Assembly (NCBI GenBank): GCA_013368315.1
Contig: JAACJM010000182.1
Span: 1-64,000 of the forward strand
DNA from: Tetrapyrgos nigripes
Taxonomy: Eukaryota; Basidiomycota; Agaricomycetes; Agaricales; Campanellaceae
Length of the DNA: 64,000 nucleotides
Reading direction: 5' to 3'
Shown: piece by piece, positions 44,433-56,337 of the stretch
Layout of the letters: the number at the start of each line of letters is the position of its first letter
Numbering within the stretch: position 1 is the stretch's first letter
Notes under the pieces: model-generated
Database searches by the model: none
Seen by the model: the letters and a program-made list of their open reading frames with translations, nothing else
Told to the model about the DNA's origin: nothing
Position numbers and translations under genes: made by a program

Positions 44433-46234
44433 TTAGAAATACTCATTATAGACCTGTATCGTGGTGAATACTTCATGCTCAGAGGCTCGATCAACTTCGC
44501 ACTGCCGTCGGTTACATGAGAAAATGATGCGTAACATACTCCCGGGGAAATTACATACGTTCCTATAGTAGACAATAGGTATTTTGTCCGAAGAGTGGTG
44601 CCATAGACAAAGCTCCAAAATCCCGTTCACAGCATCCCAAGGTTCTTCCTCAACGTCATAATAATTGAGTCGTGCCAGCACTACTTCCTCGAGGAAAGGA
44701 AACACCATGTCGAGGTGATACGCGAACATAGCGGGCCTATCTGCCAGATTGCATATGTCGAAATCGTCCTCGAGAACATTGAGGGTAAGATGCTTCAGTT
44801 TGTGACCACTACCAGGCGAATAAGGGATACGTGGTTTGGCTTTGTTAATGCGAGGGACATGGCGGACGTCGAAAGGGAGATTGAGAACCTCCAAGTTGGG
44901 ACAATTTCGAGCGAGGATTGGAAGCGAGGCAACTGTGGGGGCACGACCAAGACATCCCGACTGCGGCTCTATACCACCCAGCATGAGCTCGGTGAGGTTG
45001 GGCCAGACCTCCGAGATTTTGAGGATATCCGTGTCCGTGAGATGGAAAGGATCTCCGATCATCCCATTAATGCGTATACTGAACTCCTTCAATGCGCGCA
45101 GTCTGTATAAGGGTGCAATAAAACTTGACAAGGAATCCGGCGTGTGGGTACGCGGTACTATCAGGCCGCCTCCAAGGTTGATGAACAAGGTGGTCAAAGT
45201 GGTTGCCCACAGTGAAGGAATCGCGGAGAAAACGGCTTTGCATTGCTTTTCCTCCAAGAAAACTCCGAAATGTAAGACTTCCAGAGGGGAATGCTCGTAC
45301 AGCTTGAGGAGGGTAGACGCAGCAACGACGTTCTGGTGATCAACCAAAAGCCGCAATTGCTTCAAGGCTTTAGGGCTAGGCAAACTATCACTGAGATATT
45401 GCATCGACGAAGATTTGAGCTTCGTATTACGCAAATCGAGTCGAAGAGACTCTAGGTGCTCCAGGCAGTATAGGGGCAAGAGATCCAGGGAGATGGCCGC
45501 TGGGCAATGGAAAAGGGCGAGATCGAGTGAGCGAAGGTTCTTGTGCTGGGAGATAGATGGAAGATAGCTGTTTCCGCCGTTTCGGCATGAGATTGTGAGC
45601 GACTGCAACGGTTTGGCATCGACTTGTGAAAGATACTTTATCACCTCCGAGCCAATTGAGTGATAGAAGGAGGCGGATTTGAGCGAGGAAGAGACCATGA
45701 ACACCATCGCTTTACTGTGAAATGTTTCCGCAGAACAGTAGAAATGAGTCAGGTTTGGTAGCGGTCTGGGGCGTGCAAGAGCTACGCAATTGTACGCGGA
45801 ATTAGAGACTGACGTGAGGGCGTCACTGCTTGATACTCCATCCTGCTTGCGGAGAAAAAGCTGTCCAACGTTGCGCGAGTAGAAGTCGAAACGTTCCAAG
45901 GATTTGTCATTCAGTTTACCGGTGCAAACCTGCAAGGAATGTATAAGTAAGACAGACCGACAAAAACGAGTCGGTGACTCACATAGGTACCGTTTTTCAT
46001 TTTGAAGTCAGGCAAAAGCTTCAGGAGCGGCATCAGCTCCACAGAGTACCACAGAATCCGAATGGCAGGATCGAAGAAGTTCCGGCTGCTGAGAGCGCAA
46101 GCGAGAAGATCGCTTCTGGAGCTTGGTTTGAGGACCTCGAGGCCATTGAAGATATGCATACAGCTGCGAACTATCAAGCAAGCAAAGATTTTTTCAAGGA
46201 TTTCGGGCGGAAACGGGATGCTGGATTGTGCCAT
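44433..46234 (-). CDS. F-box protein, array copy 1
   Basis: Two exons (46234-45983, 45929-44433) encode about 582 residues. Exon 1 is the F-box (SIPFPPEILEKIFACLI, then LLACALSSRNFFDPAIRILW), which in this family binds Skp1 of SCF ubiquitin ligases. Exon 2 is a long LRR-like region with repeated Leu-rich strands (NLRSLDLALFHC, HLESLRLDLRNTKL, WPNLTELMLGG, CPNLEVLNLP). The intron falls right after a Tyr codon (TY/VC), as in the other copies. The C-terminal tail (from about 44550) differs from the paralogues. It is separated from the rest of the array by one unrelated gene. Confidence 0.75.
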
Positions 46235-46294
46235 TTTACGGAAGGGCACTGTTGATGAAAGTCGAAGGTCAGCGATTGCGGCAAACTTGCGCAT

Positions 46295-47618
46295 GGGTAC
46301 ATCTGGTAATTACCAAATTGAGGTCAATGTTCTTGAAGATCTAGGAAGGCAAATAACCCGTTTTTCAGAATCCGAAAGGCGGGGCCGTGGGGGAGAGGGA
46401 GAGTTACGACGCGTCACGTTTTTGACGACGGTCTCTCTTTCTTTCCGTTCTTATCACGACCAGGAATACTATCGGGAAAAGTAAAAGTGATATTTATCTT
46501 TTCCAGTGTATCTAGACTCTAATCGTGCCATTAAGATTGCTGAAAACCTGATGGTCGATGTGGTCGCTGCAAATGCGTGTCCGACTCTAGTACATTCTAG
46601 TTCCAGTTTATTGAGATCCTTGGGTGCGTCCTTAAATCCTTACGAGTGCTTTCTTTTGGTCTGATGTACGCAGCAGCACGCTGAATGATTGGCGATCTAG
46701 TCGCATGGGTTTGCCTACGCATCAAGTCGAATGCGTCCAAAATGCGCCCAAGGCTGTTGTCGAGCAGTAGAAATCCGATGATCAGCTCTTCAATAGACCT
46801 CTCAGGTGCAAAATTTTATCAGAGACACGTCCAGGCCGAATCCTCACAATGCATTGTCCCTACCGTTTTCTAGAAGACCCTTATGAGACCCTAGAAGTCG
46901 TGAGCATGCCGAAGATGGCGTGGATTGAAGACGATGGTCATCTTTTTGGTGCGTTTCGGTTTTTCAGCCTACCTATATCATTTTGACATACATTTCCAGG
47001 GATGCATGAGGGAATTTTGTGCCGCTTCTCGCACCAGATACAGAGAAAGTGAAAGCAGGTGTCTGAAGAAAACGAATGTCTTCTGCGAGTATATAACGCC
47101 AACAATAAGGGAACCACGTCCAAACAGGCTCAATCCCGGTAAGTTTACTCGTTGTGATTTGATGCGCTACGCTAAATACGCGTCCACCAGACCAATTTCG
47201 CCTTCCTGCTTCAAACCAGACGCCCTCTTGAACCGCTCCATAGACGTCATAGTGTCCCGCTAGAAGGACAGACATAAATTACAATGGTGAGACCATGGCC
47301 CAATAGAGAGAGAGATGTATCCGTACAGATATTCTACACAAGTACTCGGAGTGCATACACTTGTTATTCACAAGTATTCACATCTCACATCTCCCTCCAG
47401 GCCACTTTTGGTACAGTATCAGGTAGAAATTGGATTCATACAACCGATAGAAATGTAATGTGACTAAAAATTGCATACATATGGATACTAAGCACTAGAT
47501 GGTTCTGCATCTCAACACCATCTCAACTTCTTTCTCCTATCCTCGTTGACCTCCTTCCTAGCAATGGCAAGGACCACACCACAGCCTGTCCACTTTCTAG
47601 TGCAAGACCCACTCCTCT
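46295..47618. other. Spacer with possible gene relic
   Basis: Plus-strand pieces such as HCPYRFLEDPYETLEVVS and MAWIEDDGHLFG (about 46850-46950), then a possible 50-bp intron and GILCRFSHQIQRK, look coding. Stops interrupt them and no start could be fixed. Nothing else is seen. Confidence 0.3.
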
Positions 47619-48392
47619 TCAATCTGACGAGATGTCCTCCCAGAACCGACTAGGAACATCCAGCTCTGGAGCTGTATCTGGACGTCGTGCTCTTGAGACC
47701 ACCAGAAAATCTTCATCTTCGCTGTCGTAGTACTCTGTCTCAACGTCGACGTCGACGCCATCAACAGAACGCCAATCACCAGCACCCAAAGTAGTGATCA
47801 GTCCCTTCCTCCGAAGAATCCTAGAACCTCTCCAAGCAGCAACTCGTCCTTCAACCTTGTCACGAATATCAGATAGACTCGGAGTGATTTGATCTTGAAA
47901 GTATGGTACTAGATGACTTCTAACATATGTATCATAGCTGGATTGATCTGGCGAAGACTGCGAAGCCCAGGATTGTCCAAAACGTGGGACTGGAGGATAG
48001 CTGTACAGAGCATTCTGGTCTGAACCAGAACTATCTTCATCGGCATTCACATTGATGTGAGCATCAAACCTCTCGCTGGAGTTGACTGAAGTCAAAGTCG
48101 CATCCTGGTAACGACTTCGTGGCGGATAAGTATGCAGTGCAGGATGGTTTGGTTCCTGCGCAGTGGTAGTAACTGGAGCTTGAGATGTCCAACAAGTGCT
48201 AGCTCTGCCATCGAGGTTGGGATTCATGTCGGCGTAAAACGTCTCGACAGAGTTGACGGAAGTGATACCCAGATTGTTGGTATCTCGGTAACGGTATCGT
48301 TCGCCTGAAGTAGGAGGCGACGAGTCAGAGCTGTCCTTGGGAAAACCGTCGTCAGAGCTGGAGTTAGGATTGGGATGAAGGTTGGAAGACAT
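47619..48392 (-). CDS. Uncharacterised 257-residue acidic protein
   Basis: A single uninterrupted frame from ATG 48392 (MSSNLHPNPNSSSDDGF). It is Ser/Pro/Asp-rich. Two related segments, ITSVNSVETFYADMNPN and LTSVNSSERFDAHINVN, each preceded by RYRD/RYQD, point to an internal duplication. The C-terminal half has a predicted helix (QDQITPSLSDIRDKVEGRVAAW), a basic patch (RGSRILRRKG) and an acidic stretch (ETEYYDSEDEDF). No known domain is seen. Absence of introns is unusual for this window. It may be a regulatory or disordered protein. Confidence 0.55.
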   Translation of the reverse strand: MSSNLHPNPNSSSDDGFPKDSSDSSPPTSGERYRYRDTNNLGITSVNSVETFYADMNPNLDGRASTCWTSQAPVTTTAQEPNHPALHTYPPRSRYQDATLTSVNSSERFDAHINVNADEDSSGSDQNALYSYPPVPRFGQSWASQSSPDQSSYDTYVRSHLVPYFQDQITPSLSDIRDKVEGRVAAWRGSRILRRKGLITTLGAGDWRSVDGVDVDVETEYYDSEDEDFLVVSRARRPDTAPELDVPSRFWEDISSD

Positions 48393-49001
48393 GCTACGCT
48401 ATGTTGAGTTGTGGTTGAAGTTGAGAGGATGAGAACAAACGTGATCAGTCAAGTACAATGAGTAGCATTGTATCCCGAATTTGGAAGGGCGTATTATAAA
48501 CTGGCATGTCATAGTCAATGCGTCGACCGAAAAAGGACAACAAAGTCCCCGAGGCTGCGCTGCTGCGAACGACGACATCACGGTTGTAGTATAGGCGGGC
48601 AAAAAGCCAAAGGCAGGCAGTCAATGCAGACGATGGACTGGAAGGGTTTCTTGGGTTGGCCATGAAATGATTACTCCGCCGGGGCTCATGATGGGCGTAG
48701 CGTTGAACTCCGGCTGTATCTTGATACTTGGGTCCGTAATCTCCGCAGTGATGCCGGCTTCTCCTCCTCTTCTTCCGCTAGAGCGCCAATTCAAGTAAGC
48801 ATCCTCAGGTCTCCAAGATGGGGTGCTTGGCGAATTACCGGCAATCTGTTGTCTATTGTCTCTGCCTTGGCCCAAGCAGTCGACATGCCGGAATCGCCAC
48901 TAGACCCCTGATCCCTGCCACTGCAACCTTTTGGCATTCTGACGACGTCTAACCAAGTCCATGATTATGCTCCCTGACATCCTTGCCCCATAAGGGAGTC
49001 C
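48393..49001. other. Spacer and possible C-terminal tail of the next F-box gene
   Basis: On the minus strand 48985-48901 reads SIIMDLVRRRQNAKR and a stop, matching the C-terminal helix of the other F-box paralogues. Joining it would need an unusually short intron (24-32 bp) or a frameshift. The rest has no supported gene. Confidence 0.4.
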
Positions 49002-50390
49002 TTACATCGAGACATCCTTCAAGTGAGGGAAAATCCTATCCAAATGATTCGCCAGTGATGCGGACCTGTCCACGGTGGATCTGATGACGAGAGTGATCCT
49101 CTCGAGCTTATGATCGACGTTAGACGTAGGTATGGATGAGCTCTCATTATGGGTAATGGAAAGGGGATCCAAGGAAATAGAAGCCCGCTTCAGCTGGGGA
49201 AAACACGACGATAAGCTGGTCAGAGAGGTTAACGTGGGTTGGTTGTTAGATGAATCGGTAAGGAACTTGAGGTCGGTCAAATTAGGCCAGCGACTGCCAA
49301 TGTCGGAAATGATCATTTCACAGCTGGTATTTTCCCATGTAACTCCGTGGACAGAAAGGTGGAAAAGTTGAAGGTTTTTCAGGGAAGACAGAGGTTTGAA
49401 GGTGTTGAGCCAGGACGTCTGCATGGTCGCATCAATATCTGTCACCCGTCCTATGTTGAGTGTCAGGTCGGTCAATGTATGCGACCATTGAGAGGATAAA
49501 ATCCCAAAAATCTCCACCCAGCCTTTCCTAGGCTTCTCGAGGCATATGAGTGAAAGGGACGACAGTTCCGAGTTGCGATATAGACCCATGACTCCAATGA
49601 TATCCTTCAAAGGCTGGAAGTAATCCCGAAGGTCTAACTGCTTCAAAGACCAGGGCCCGCGGTCGGCCAAACGTCCGGTCTTTGTGGAGAAGCCTAGGTC
49701 CTCCCGTAGAGTTAGCTTAAGAAGACGGAGTTGTGGAAGCTGCGCGATGTAGGAAAGGTCCGACTCGCCATATGCCTCGAGAATGCTGAGGGAGTGAAGC
49801 ATGGGACTTTCTTTAGCGAGGAGAGGGAGGTATTCGCTGAGCTTCCGGCTATCAACACGGGTAAAGGTCACAGATTCCAGGAACGGAGATACCATGAAGA
49901 GTATTCTGGGAGAGAAGTGTTCGACAGAGCAGGTTACGCTGGTCAGAGATGGAAGTGGACGAGGACGCGTGGTAGACAGTGTAGCGTAAACGGTACTACG
50001 GACTTGGAATTCCGAGTTTTCAGTAATAAGGATCGTCTTCACCATGAACGAATAAAGATCGAAGCGTTCCATATCGTTGCTGTCGAGGCCATCTGTGATA
50101 TCCTGTATGTAGGGAAAGGATCAGCAAAGTGATAGACGCAAGACCGGAGTACGACACACGTAGAAGCCATTTTCATCAAGACCAAAACCAGGCAGCAGCT
50201 TGAGTAGCGGCAACGGATACATGTTATGCCATAGATATCGGATCGCAGGACAAAAAAATGCCCGGCAGCTGAGCGCACATGCGCGGAGGGCGCTCCTGGA
50301 TGGGCTTGAAGGTATTCTCGGGTTAGTTACTTCCAACAGGTGGCCAAATATCTCTTCCACAAGCTCGAGTGGCAGACGCAGAGAAGACAT
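49002..50390 (-). CDS. F-box protein, array copy 2
   Basis: Exons 50390-50160 and 50102-49002 encode about 443 residues. The start MSSLRLPLELVEEIFGHLLEV is the first ATG of the F-box. RACALSCRAFFCPAIRYLW completes it, then PLLKLLPGFGLDENGFY and the conserved intron. Exon 2 begins DITDGLDSNDMERFDLYSF and has the family landmarks RPRPLPSLTSVTC, FMVSPFLESVTF, SQWSHTLTDLTLNI, RWPNLTDLKFL and FPQLKRASISLD. It ends before the usual C-terminal helix, a piece of which lies just downstream out of frame. A role as SCF substrate adaptor is inferred from the F-box. Confidence 0.72.
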
Positions 50391-50904
50391 ATCGAAAAGC
50401 TGGGAAGTATCTGCCAAAGACGGATCCTACATCAGTAGTCTAAAATTTGAAAGCCTGCAACTCACATAGTACGACAAGAAGGTAGCAATATGCGAGGATG
50501 ATGACTGACTCAAGGCAAGAAAGAGCGGTTCTTTCAAATGGATGGAAGTCTGGCCATTGCAGTTTAAGAGAGAGACCGTTCGAGAACACGAAGCAACCAG
50601 AACTACCTAAGTAACATACAACACCAATACATTCTGCGCCTATTATTGCGGCGGCGGCCAAGTGAAACAACACATACACAGGTAATAGATTGTAGAAAGC
50701 TTGCATTGAAGACGGTCCTGTAATGTTATACAATGTATATACATACCACGGAGTAGGTTATGTACTAGAAACAGCTGGAAAATATAGATGTATGATCTGT
50801 GATTCGAAACGGGAGAGGTGCATAGAAGAGGTGTAGTGAAGGCCGAGGCATGCCCGAAGCAGACCTCATAAAAGTGATCCATCACAGTCCACTTTAACAC
50901 CTAT
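50391..50904. other. Spacer
   Basis: Short frames only. This region should hold the promoter of copy 2 and the 3' end of copy 3. Confidence 0.35.
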
Positions 50905-52518
50905 TCACAACAGCTTTTCCTGCTGCCTCCTGACCCGTTGACAATGCTTAAGTATCTCTTGAACCTCCTTCCAAGGTTCAGGAACCCGACCGACACGCCT
51001 AAACTGGACTTCTCGCAAATACGGAAAAGCACTGTGCAGATGATACGCCAAAACTGCAGACTTGTCTTCGAGTCTGCTTTTGCCGTAGACGCTCAGGACA
51101 TCGAAGGAAATGCGTTTGAGCTTGTGATTAAAGCCACCGGAAGACGAAACGGGATTGGAGACATTGCTTTGAGAGGGAGGAGTGAGCGCATCGGCATTGG
51201 TCACGCCAAAAGGAATAGTAACGCTTTCCAAATTAGGACAACGTCTCGACAGGGTGTATAATGAAGCCACGGTAGGGAACCGCTGTGTATTTGCAGCGGG
51301 CGTATATGCGTCAATTTCAAGTTCTACGAGGCTGGGCCAAGCATGAGCGATGTTGGAAATGTCGTCATCAACGACATAAAACTGCTCTTGGAAATTGACC
51401 AGTTTCACCACCCGGAGCTGCTCTAGATTGCATAGAGGCTGGGATATAGTCGAAAAGGGATGAGGAGCATCTATCGCTATTACCCCGTGCTGTTTAGCAA
51501 TCAGAGTAGTCAGAGTTCGTGACCATTGAGTAGGAATGGAAGGGAAGGTCGTTGAGAATTCGGGTTCACCTTGGAATCGTGATAATGTGAGGGATTCCAA
51601 TGGAGACTCTTGATAGAGCTCAAAGAGCACAGGAGCAGAGCAGAAGGAAGTTTCCAATCGCTTCAAACAATTAGGTCGTGCTGCATGAACCATAGAAACT
51701 TCGATTTTCGAAAGGAGAATTTCAATGAATAGGTCTTCGAGACGATCCAAATGAACCAGAGTTTGCAGAGGATCGCACTCTAAGAGGCTGAGGTGAAGGA
51801 CTCGGAGATTCCGCATCTGCGAAATCCTTTCGAGATCATATCCGGCGTCTAGCCCTTGTTTAATTGCGAGTGACTCGAGTATAGGTATCTGATGGAGGTA
51901 CTTTGCGGCAAAATGGGATGAACCCGATTTGTCCGACAAAGCGACAGATCGGAGGTGAGGTGAGAGCATGAACATCATTCCATGGAATTCAGTCCGAAGA
52001 GGTATTGAGCAATAGACATGGGTTAAATGTGGGAGCGGTACTGGAAGTAGATGAGCTAGGGCTGCATACACGGAGTCACGAATCGCAAAGCCTTCGTGTA
52101 TGTCCTGAAGGATGAGCCTCCTGACTTTGGCGAAATAGATACTATAAACACGCTCCATAGAGGCTTCGTCGAGTTGACCAGCGAGAACCTGTAAGTAGGT
52201 AAAAATCCATGAGCATACCCCACGCGTCAAATGGTGCTAAGCACTCACGTAGTTCCCACCCTGAGACTGAAAGCCAGGGAGCAGCTTGAGCAGCGGAAGT
52301 AGCTCGACAGTGTGCCATAGAACCCGTATTGCAGGATCGAAGAATGCGCGACAAGTCAGAGCACAAGAAAGGAGGTCTTTCTTGGACTGTGCGTGAAGGA
52401 CATCTATAGTGAGATGAGCTGATAACCACTCAGCATAGACATGGGTGGTCACTTCTGTCAAGTGGTCGAGGATTGTTTCTAGGAGTTCTGGGGGAAAATT
52501 AATTCCAGACGGGGTCAT
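50905..52518 (-). CDS. F-box protein, array copy 3
   Basis: Exons 52518-52249 and 52188-50905 encode about 517 residues. The F-box reads SGINFPPELLETILDHLTEV and DLLSCALTCRAFFDPAIRVLW. The intron follows NY and exon 2 begins VLAGQLDEASMERV. Leu-rich strands include NLRVLHLSLLEC, RLEDLFIEILLSK, PLESLTLSRF, WPSLVELEIDA and CPNLESVTIPFG. The C-terminal helix (WKEVQEILKHCQRVRRQQ) is intact. It is among the most complete copies. Sequence between copies is diverged enough to suggest old duplications. Confidence 0.75.
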
Positions 52519-52877
52519 CTTCCAAGTGCTCAAGCGAGTCGAGACATTCTGCAGAACGAGCCCTACTAGATAAGTTCCTGACAGAGAACATGACGCGAGT
52601 GACACACCAAATCAGTCTATATTCTGCTTCACCTATACCTCTTCTCCAAACAGACACTCCAATGGTCGATAAGGAAGTAGACTAGTGGTAGTAGTAGATA
52701 AGGAGGACGCTGGGAAGATTCAAGACGCGTCTCGTTATTCAACTTATTGTCACCTCTCGGCTTATTATAAATTGCCATCACGTCATAACATTCCTATGCA
52801 CATTGAAACTACATACACTATGGAAGAGATAAGAACGACTCGTCACAGTTTTAACTGGGCTAGAACTTGTTTGACCT
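52519..52877. other. Spacer
   Basis: Upstream region of copy 3; no other gene is supported. Confidence 0.35.
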
Positions 52878-53580
52878 TTGTGGGCGGGTTCGGTTGATGC
52901 ACCAAACCCTTCACCGATTGCCAAGGTTGAGATACCTCCGATTGCGATGCAGCCTGACCTACTGAACGTTCTGCAAAAACGCCGGCGAGAAGGTAGAGTC
53001 CAAGTGATACGCCAGAACTGCGGACTGGTCTTCAAGTCTGCTCTCGGTATAATCACTGACAATGAAGACGGTGGTTCTGAGTTCGCGGTGGGAGACGGAG
53101 GGACTAGGACAGGTGAGCTGTTCTTCTAATGAAGGAGGAGAAGCGTCGCCATGGGGAGGTCTGAGAAGGAGAGTCATGCGTTGCAGATTGGGACAGTGCT
53201 TGGCCAAGGCATGGAACAAATTGACCAAATACCCGTCACGAGTACCATTCGGAGACGACGTAGGAATGAAAGAAACAGGCAAGGTATGGGATACGAGGAG
53301 ACGGGAGTGCGCGAAAGGGTACTCCGTTTCGCCTCCTGGCTTCCTGACGCTGCCGTATAATATCCATCACCTTGCCCCAGACCTCCACCGTATCATACAC
53401 GAATTCACGCATGATGAAGACATGTTTCAAGTGCGGGAAAGCTGTGTCCAAATGATACCCATAGGTACGGAGGTCACGATAAGCAGTCCCTGTTTGCACT
53501 CCGATAGTGATGGATTCGAGTCTATGACTCTGAGAGGAAATCGGGGTGAAGGTGGTTCGTTATGCTGGTACATTCCGGAG
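52878..53580 (-). pseudogene. Stacked F-box gene C-terminal relics
   Basis: Two 3'-end fragments abut. 53499-53236 reads YHLDTAFPHLKHVFI and VMDIIRQRQEARRR, the end of a copy like those at 53.7 and 56.3 kb. 53282-52878 reads ALAKHCPNLQRMTLLL and RLEDQSAVLAYHLDS, the end of a copy like the one at 50.9 kb. No F-box exon is left. Confidence 0.65.
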
Positions 53581-53669
53581 GAGAAATAACAATCCAAATG
53601 AAAGCTACATTGTCCTATAGCATACAAGTTTTTCTGAGAACGGCAAAAAGCACTCGATAAAGCATTTTG

Positions 53670-55363
53670 TCAAACATCCATGAAGAAGAAACCTCTTGCT
53701 ACATACACCGCGAAACGACTAAACGTCCCATTCCAGACAACTGGCGAGGTATGAGAGAGAAACGCGTCGCAGGGAAAGACAATCACGACTTCACTACACA
53801 CCGCCTCCTGGCTTCCTGACGCTGCCGTATGATATCCATCACCTTCCCAAGTCTCCCATTCAAGACGCCTGATGGAGACACGCTCCAAGTGCGGGAAAGC
53901 CGTATCCAGATGATATGCTAGTGACGTAAAGCCATTGGCAAGGAAGTTACGGTAAGCAACGTCACTTTCCACCCAAAGAGTGATGTTCTCGAGTCTATGA
54001 CTCTGAGAGGAAATTGGCAGTGTAGGTGGTTCGTTATGCTGGGTGTCGTGGCCGATGACGGGAACATGAAGGAAATCGAGGGAAATGGAAATCTTCTTCA
54101 ACTTGGGCAAACGCTTTGAGAAGGTGTCCAAGGGGGGAGCTATTGGCCCCCCATTGTATTGAAAGATCTCCATTCCAAGCTTGGTCAGGTTAGGCCAGGC
54201 ATCGTAGATTTTGGAAACGAGGGTCTCCGAGAAGGAAGCAGGGAATCCTGCAGTTGTATACCGCAGGGTGAAGGTTTCGATCCTATCCAATGAGAACAAT
54301 GTACTGAGAGCATCTAAAAGAGGATCTTGCGATACCGATGCCAGTTCTTGGTATCCCAAAAAGAGCTGCAACCTCAGATTGACCAGGGTGCGCGACGATT
54401 GAGAGATAACAAGACAGAAAATCCGGTCGATATCTTCGGCGGAAAGGAGTGATCCTTGTAGAGCAAAGGAGTCTACTTCGGAATTTTTGTACACGTCTAG
54501 GAGCGTGAATATATGTCGAGAATATCTGTCCGCCCCCAAGCCCAACTTTTTCAATGCCGTGGAATGAGGGACTTCCTGCATCTCCGTAGCCCCGAAAGCG
54601 TAGGCACCACCAATATCAAGCACTTGCAAATCCTGCAACTGCGTCACATCGCCAAATTCGAGAAATGTGCCAGATTCGGGTTGATCAAGTTCAACGCGGA
54701 GCTCGCTGAGAAGTGGTGCCTCATCTTTGACTGCAGAGAGGTAAACCTTCAGATCTTCTCTGCTGCAAGAATGGAAGTGGGCCGATTTTAGGAAAGGGGA
54801 TAGCATAAACATTTTTGCGGAGAGAAAGCGTGGAGTATAACAGTAGACGCGGTTTAATGATGGAAGTGGCCGGGGTCGTGCGTTAACCAAGGCAGTTCCG
54901 ACCGAAGGATGAAGGGGATTAGAGATAAAAATTCTCTGAACGTAGGCACGATAAAGGTCGAAGCGCTCCAATGAAACATCGTTGAGCTCGGCGTCTTTAA
55001 CAACCTGTATAAAACAGCTCAAGCCAATACAGACGTGAAGGAATAATGACGAGTCACGTAACAGTCATCTGTGGCTTCGTATCCTGCGTCTTCGTGTCTA
55101 GGCACTGAATAATCACAACCATCTACGACTTTGTATCCAGGCAACAGCTTCACGAGCCACTGAAGGTGGATGGCAGTCCATAAAATCCGTATGGCAGGAC
55201 GAAAGAAGGCCTTGCAGGTCAGAGAGCAAGAGAGAAGATCTTTGCGAGAGTCTTCAACCAGATATAAATAAAAAGAGTCTGGAAGAATCCCTCTAACATC
55301 AACCGCCATCACTTGAATTAAGTGGTAAAAAATATCTTCGTAGAGTTCAATGGGCAAGGACAT
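53670..55363 (-). CDS. F-box protein, array copy 4, altered C-terminus
   Basis: Exons 55363-55058 and 55004-53670. F-box: SLPIELYEDIFYHLIQV and DLLSCSLTCKAFFRPAIRILW. Exon 2 begins VVKDAELNDVSLERFDLYRAY, then RPRPLPSLNRVYC, MFMLSPFLKSAHF, LTKLGMEIFQYNG and LPKLKKISISLDFLHVPVIG. After LERVSIRRLEWETWE the frame departs from the paralogues at about 53845, where 2 nt are missing, and runs on for an unrelated tail to 53670. The normal ending VMDIIRQRQEARRR is present in another frame. Its 3' flank is nearly the same as that of the next copy. Confidence 0.68.
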
Positions 55364-56105
55364 TTCCAAAAGTTGATTGAGTCTGAAAAGACAGCACCTC
55401 CGACGTCAGCTCCCAAACAAGATCGACAACAAGAAGCTTCCACACACCTGCGCCCACCGCAATAACCAGTTTCAAAGCGCTCCGAAGAGAGATCCGAGTT
55501 GATAGGACGATGTAAGTTCAAGATATGTGTGACCAGTTTTCGTTTCGTATTCTGTTCTTAAAACAGTTCTATGAGCCGGAAGAGATGTTGAAGGGACTCG
55601 TGAAGAACGCACCAAATTGACCTATTTTCTCGCTACGTTTGACAGGCTAACCAGCTCGGAAAGGCTTGACCAGACTCGACGAGAACGAATAGATGGCAGT
55701 GGTGGATAATGAAACAGTAGGCTAACTATCTATACATCAGTACGTCGCAAGCTTTCAGAAAATTGTGCACACCTGCAGGTTCTGCCGAAGCAGCGCGCTA
55801 AAGAGGCTCCAAAGAGACTGTATGTTTCTTTATGACGGATTTAGGGCCCTTTTCACAGTCAGGTCCGATTGAAGCAGAACACAGCAGAGGTGACTTACCG
55901 ATTTCTGTCAAAGATCTGGGTTCCGGCAACGTTTCAAGATCAGAAAATGTCACAAGGACGAGCAAAAACTGACTGGGAAGTGGTGGTACAGGAACAAGAA
56001 GACACAGGCTCCCATCAAGCCGAATTCAGAGTACATACTATTTTTGTACGAAGTTGATACGAAGGAACAGTCCGAAGTACTTTACATCCTAAATGATACG
56101 TCCCG
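55364..56105. other. Spacer
   Basis: Upstream of copy 4. No gene is supported; a short plus-strand frame at 55869 lacks features. Confidence 0.35.
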
Positions 56106-56337
56106 GAGGAGAAATGACAATCCGAATGAAAGCTACATTGTCCTATAGCATCCAAGTTTTTCTGACAACGGCAAAAAGCACTCGATAAAGCATGTTGTCG
56201 AGAAAACCTCTCGTTACATACACCACATCACCGCCGAAGCCTGCCTACACCACGCGAAACGACTAAACGTCCCAGTCCAGACAACTGGGGAGGTATGAGA
56301 TATGAAGAGTCGAGAAACGCGTCGCATGGAAAGACAA

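Noticed and set aside
46685..47120. Possible plus-strand gene with pieces such as MAWIEDDGHLFG
   Set aside because: Stops interrupt the pieces and no full gene model could be made; kept only as a note on the spacer.
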